A DNA stretch of 15,806 nucleotides from DASUGM01 sp036274055 (GTDB lineage Bacteria; Acidobacteriota; Vicinamibacteria; Vicinamibacterales; SCN-69-37): NCBI GenBank assembly GCA_036274055.1, contig DASUGM010000161.1, positions 1 through 15,806 on the forward strand, written 5' to 3'. How positions within the stretch are numbered: position 1 is the stretch's first letter; each line of letters starts with the position of its first letter. Both the position numbers and the translations under genes were made by a program. The notes below the pieces were generated by a model. That model was not told where the DNA came from and ran no database searches. It saw nothing but the letters and a program-made list of their open reading frames with translations. Below, one piece after another: positions 15,204 through 15,806 of this stretch.

Positions 15204-15545
15204 ATGGTGCCCTCCGCGGCTGCTGACGACGTCTTCAACGCCCTGGCCAACCCGACCCGGCGGAAAGTCCTGGAGCGCCTGTCGGTCGGACCCGCCACCG
15301 TCAGCGACCTGGCGGCATCGTTCGACATGCAACTGCCGTCGTTCGTGCAGCACCTCTCGGTGCTCGAACAGAGCCGGCTGGTGAAGTCGAAGAAGCGCGG
15401 GCGGGTGCGGACGTACGAGATCGCCCCCAAACGGTTCAAGGTCGTCGAAGACTGGCTGACCGCGCGTCGTCGGTTGTGGGAGGCGCGCCTGGACCGCTTC
15501 GATCAATACGTCACACAACTCAAGGAGAAGGAATCCGCATCATGA
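15204..15545 (+). CDS. ArsR-family winged-helix repressor
   Basis: A 113-residue transcription regulator, the usual ArsR length. It starts with DVFNALANPTRRKVLERL (residues 9-26, the typical family opening), then a helix-turn-helix at about 32-58 (VSDLAASFDM...FVQHLSVLEQSRLV), and a beta wing to about residue 73. There are no cysteines, so it is not a Cys-based metal sensor and belongs to the non-metal branch. The stop overlaps the next gene by ATGA, and that gene encodes an AHSA1/SRPBCC protein, a common pairing in which the SRPBCC protein may supply or respond to the ligand. A clear promoter sits directly upstream with a palindromic candidate operator over its -35, supporting autorepression of a two-gene operon. 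The signal sensed is unknown. Confidence 0.92.
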   Translation: MVPSAAADDVFNALANPTRRKVLERLSVGPATVSDLAASFDMQLPSFVQHLSVLEQSRLVKSKKRGRVRTYEIAPKRFKVVEDWLTARRRLWEARLDRFDQYVTQLKEKESAS

Positions 15546-15806
15546 GCCAGCCATTCGCGATCAATCCGAAACTGGATTTCGCTATCGAACGGTTCATCGA
15601 CGCCCCGACGCGGCTCGTCTGGGAAGCGTTGACGAAACCGGAGCATCTCAAGGAGTGGTACATGCCCAGGCCGTGGGGGCGCGTGTCGCGGGCCGAAATG
15701 GACGTGCGGCCGGGCGGCATATTCAGCATCGACATCGCGACGGAAGACGGTCGCGATTCTCCCAACCTCGGTTGCTTCCTCGAAGTGATTCCGATGGAGC
15801 GACTCG
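15542..15806 (+). CDS. AHSA1/SRPBCC-family protein (3'-truncated)
   Basis: The first 88 residues of an AHSA1-type SRPBCC protein, whose hydrophobic ligand-binding fold continues past the window edge. The opening IERFIDAPTRLVWEALTKP (from residue 14) followed by HLKEWYMPRPW is the characteristic start of the family, and RPGGIFSIDI follows. The ATG overlaps the arsR-like stop by ATGA, and unlike that gene it has a good purine-rich Shine-Dalgarno, AAGGAGAAGGA (15522-15532). In similar pairs the SRPBCC partner is probably a ligand-binding or stress-response protein; its own role here cannot be judged from this fragment. Confidence 0.87.
   Translation, partial: MSQPFAINPKLDFAIERFIDAPTRLVWEALTKPEHLKEWYMPRPWGRVSRAEMDVRPGGIFSIDIATEDGRDSPNLGCFLEVIPMERL

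Overview
The window is GC-rich, densely packed chromosomal DNA from a Gram-negative bacterium. A TonB-dependent receptor, Sec-type secreted beta-propeller and transthyretin-like repeat proteins, and lipid-linked-sugar glycosyltransferases all point to an outer membrane and an active periplasm. The abundance of NHL and carboxypeptidase-regulatory-like proteins, together with an ArsR/AHSA1 pair, is most like Acidobacteriota, perhaps Vicinamibacteria. That taxonomic call is inference from gene content; no rRNA or tRNA gene is present to confirm it.

Layout. Positions 3-4872 (+ strand) hold a tight gene run: the C-terminal part of a BtuB-like TonB-dependent receptor, a polytopic GT87-like membrane protein, an ArnT/PMT-type GT-C glycosyltransferase, and a dolichyl-phosphate-glucose-synthase-like GT2 enzyme. 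The GT2 enzyme probably charges a polyprenyl phosphate with sugar, which the membrane GT-C enzymes could use on the periplasmic side. A further GT-C protein with a C-terminal beta-rich domain lies convergent at 4888-6645. Divergent from it is a translationally coupled pair, a TrxC-like thioredoxin and a GNAT acetyltransferase (6723-7768). The 3' end of the GNAT gene overlaps by 65 bp the end of a RluA-family pseudouridine synthase gene on the minus strand.

Positions 8480-8715 form a long imperfect palindrome (arms of about 118 bp, outer 33 bp identical) that looks like a mobile or interspersed repeat. It lies between the pseudouridine synthase and a secreted, internally duplicated NHL beta-propeller protein (8753-10960, minus), and one arm supplies the likely start codon of the pseudouridine synthase. 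Next come a small single-pass membrane protein and two overlapping genes for paralogous secreted proteins with about five transthyretin-like repeats each (11299-15068, minus).

At the right edge a compact divergent region serves the 15068 gene on one side and an arsR-like/AHSA1 pair on the other. The arsR-like gene has a clear sigma70-type promoter whose predicted start point is the A of its ATG. The same geometry, a -10 box exactly 6 nt before the start codon, recurs at two other genes, suggesting that leaderless transcription is common in this genome. There is no CRISPR array, phage or recognisable transposase. The most unusual items are the palindromic element and the recurring leaderless promoters.
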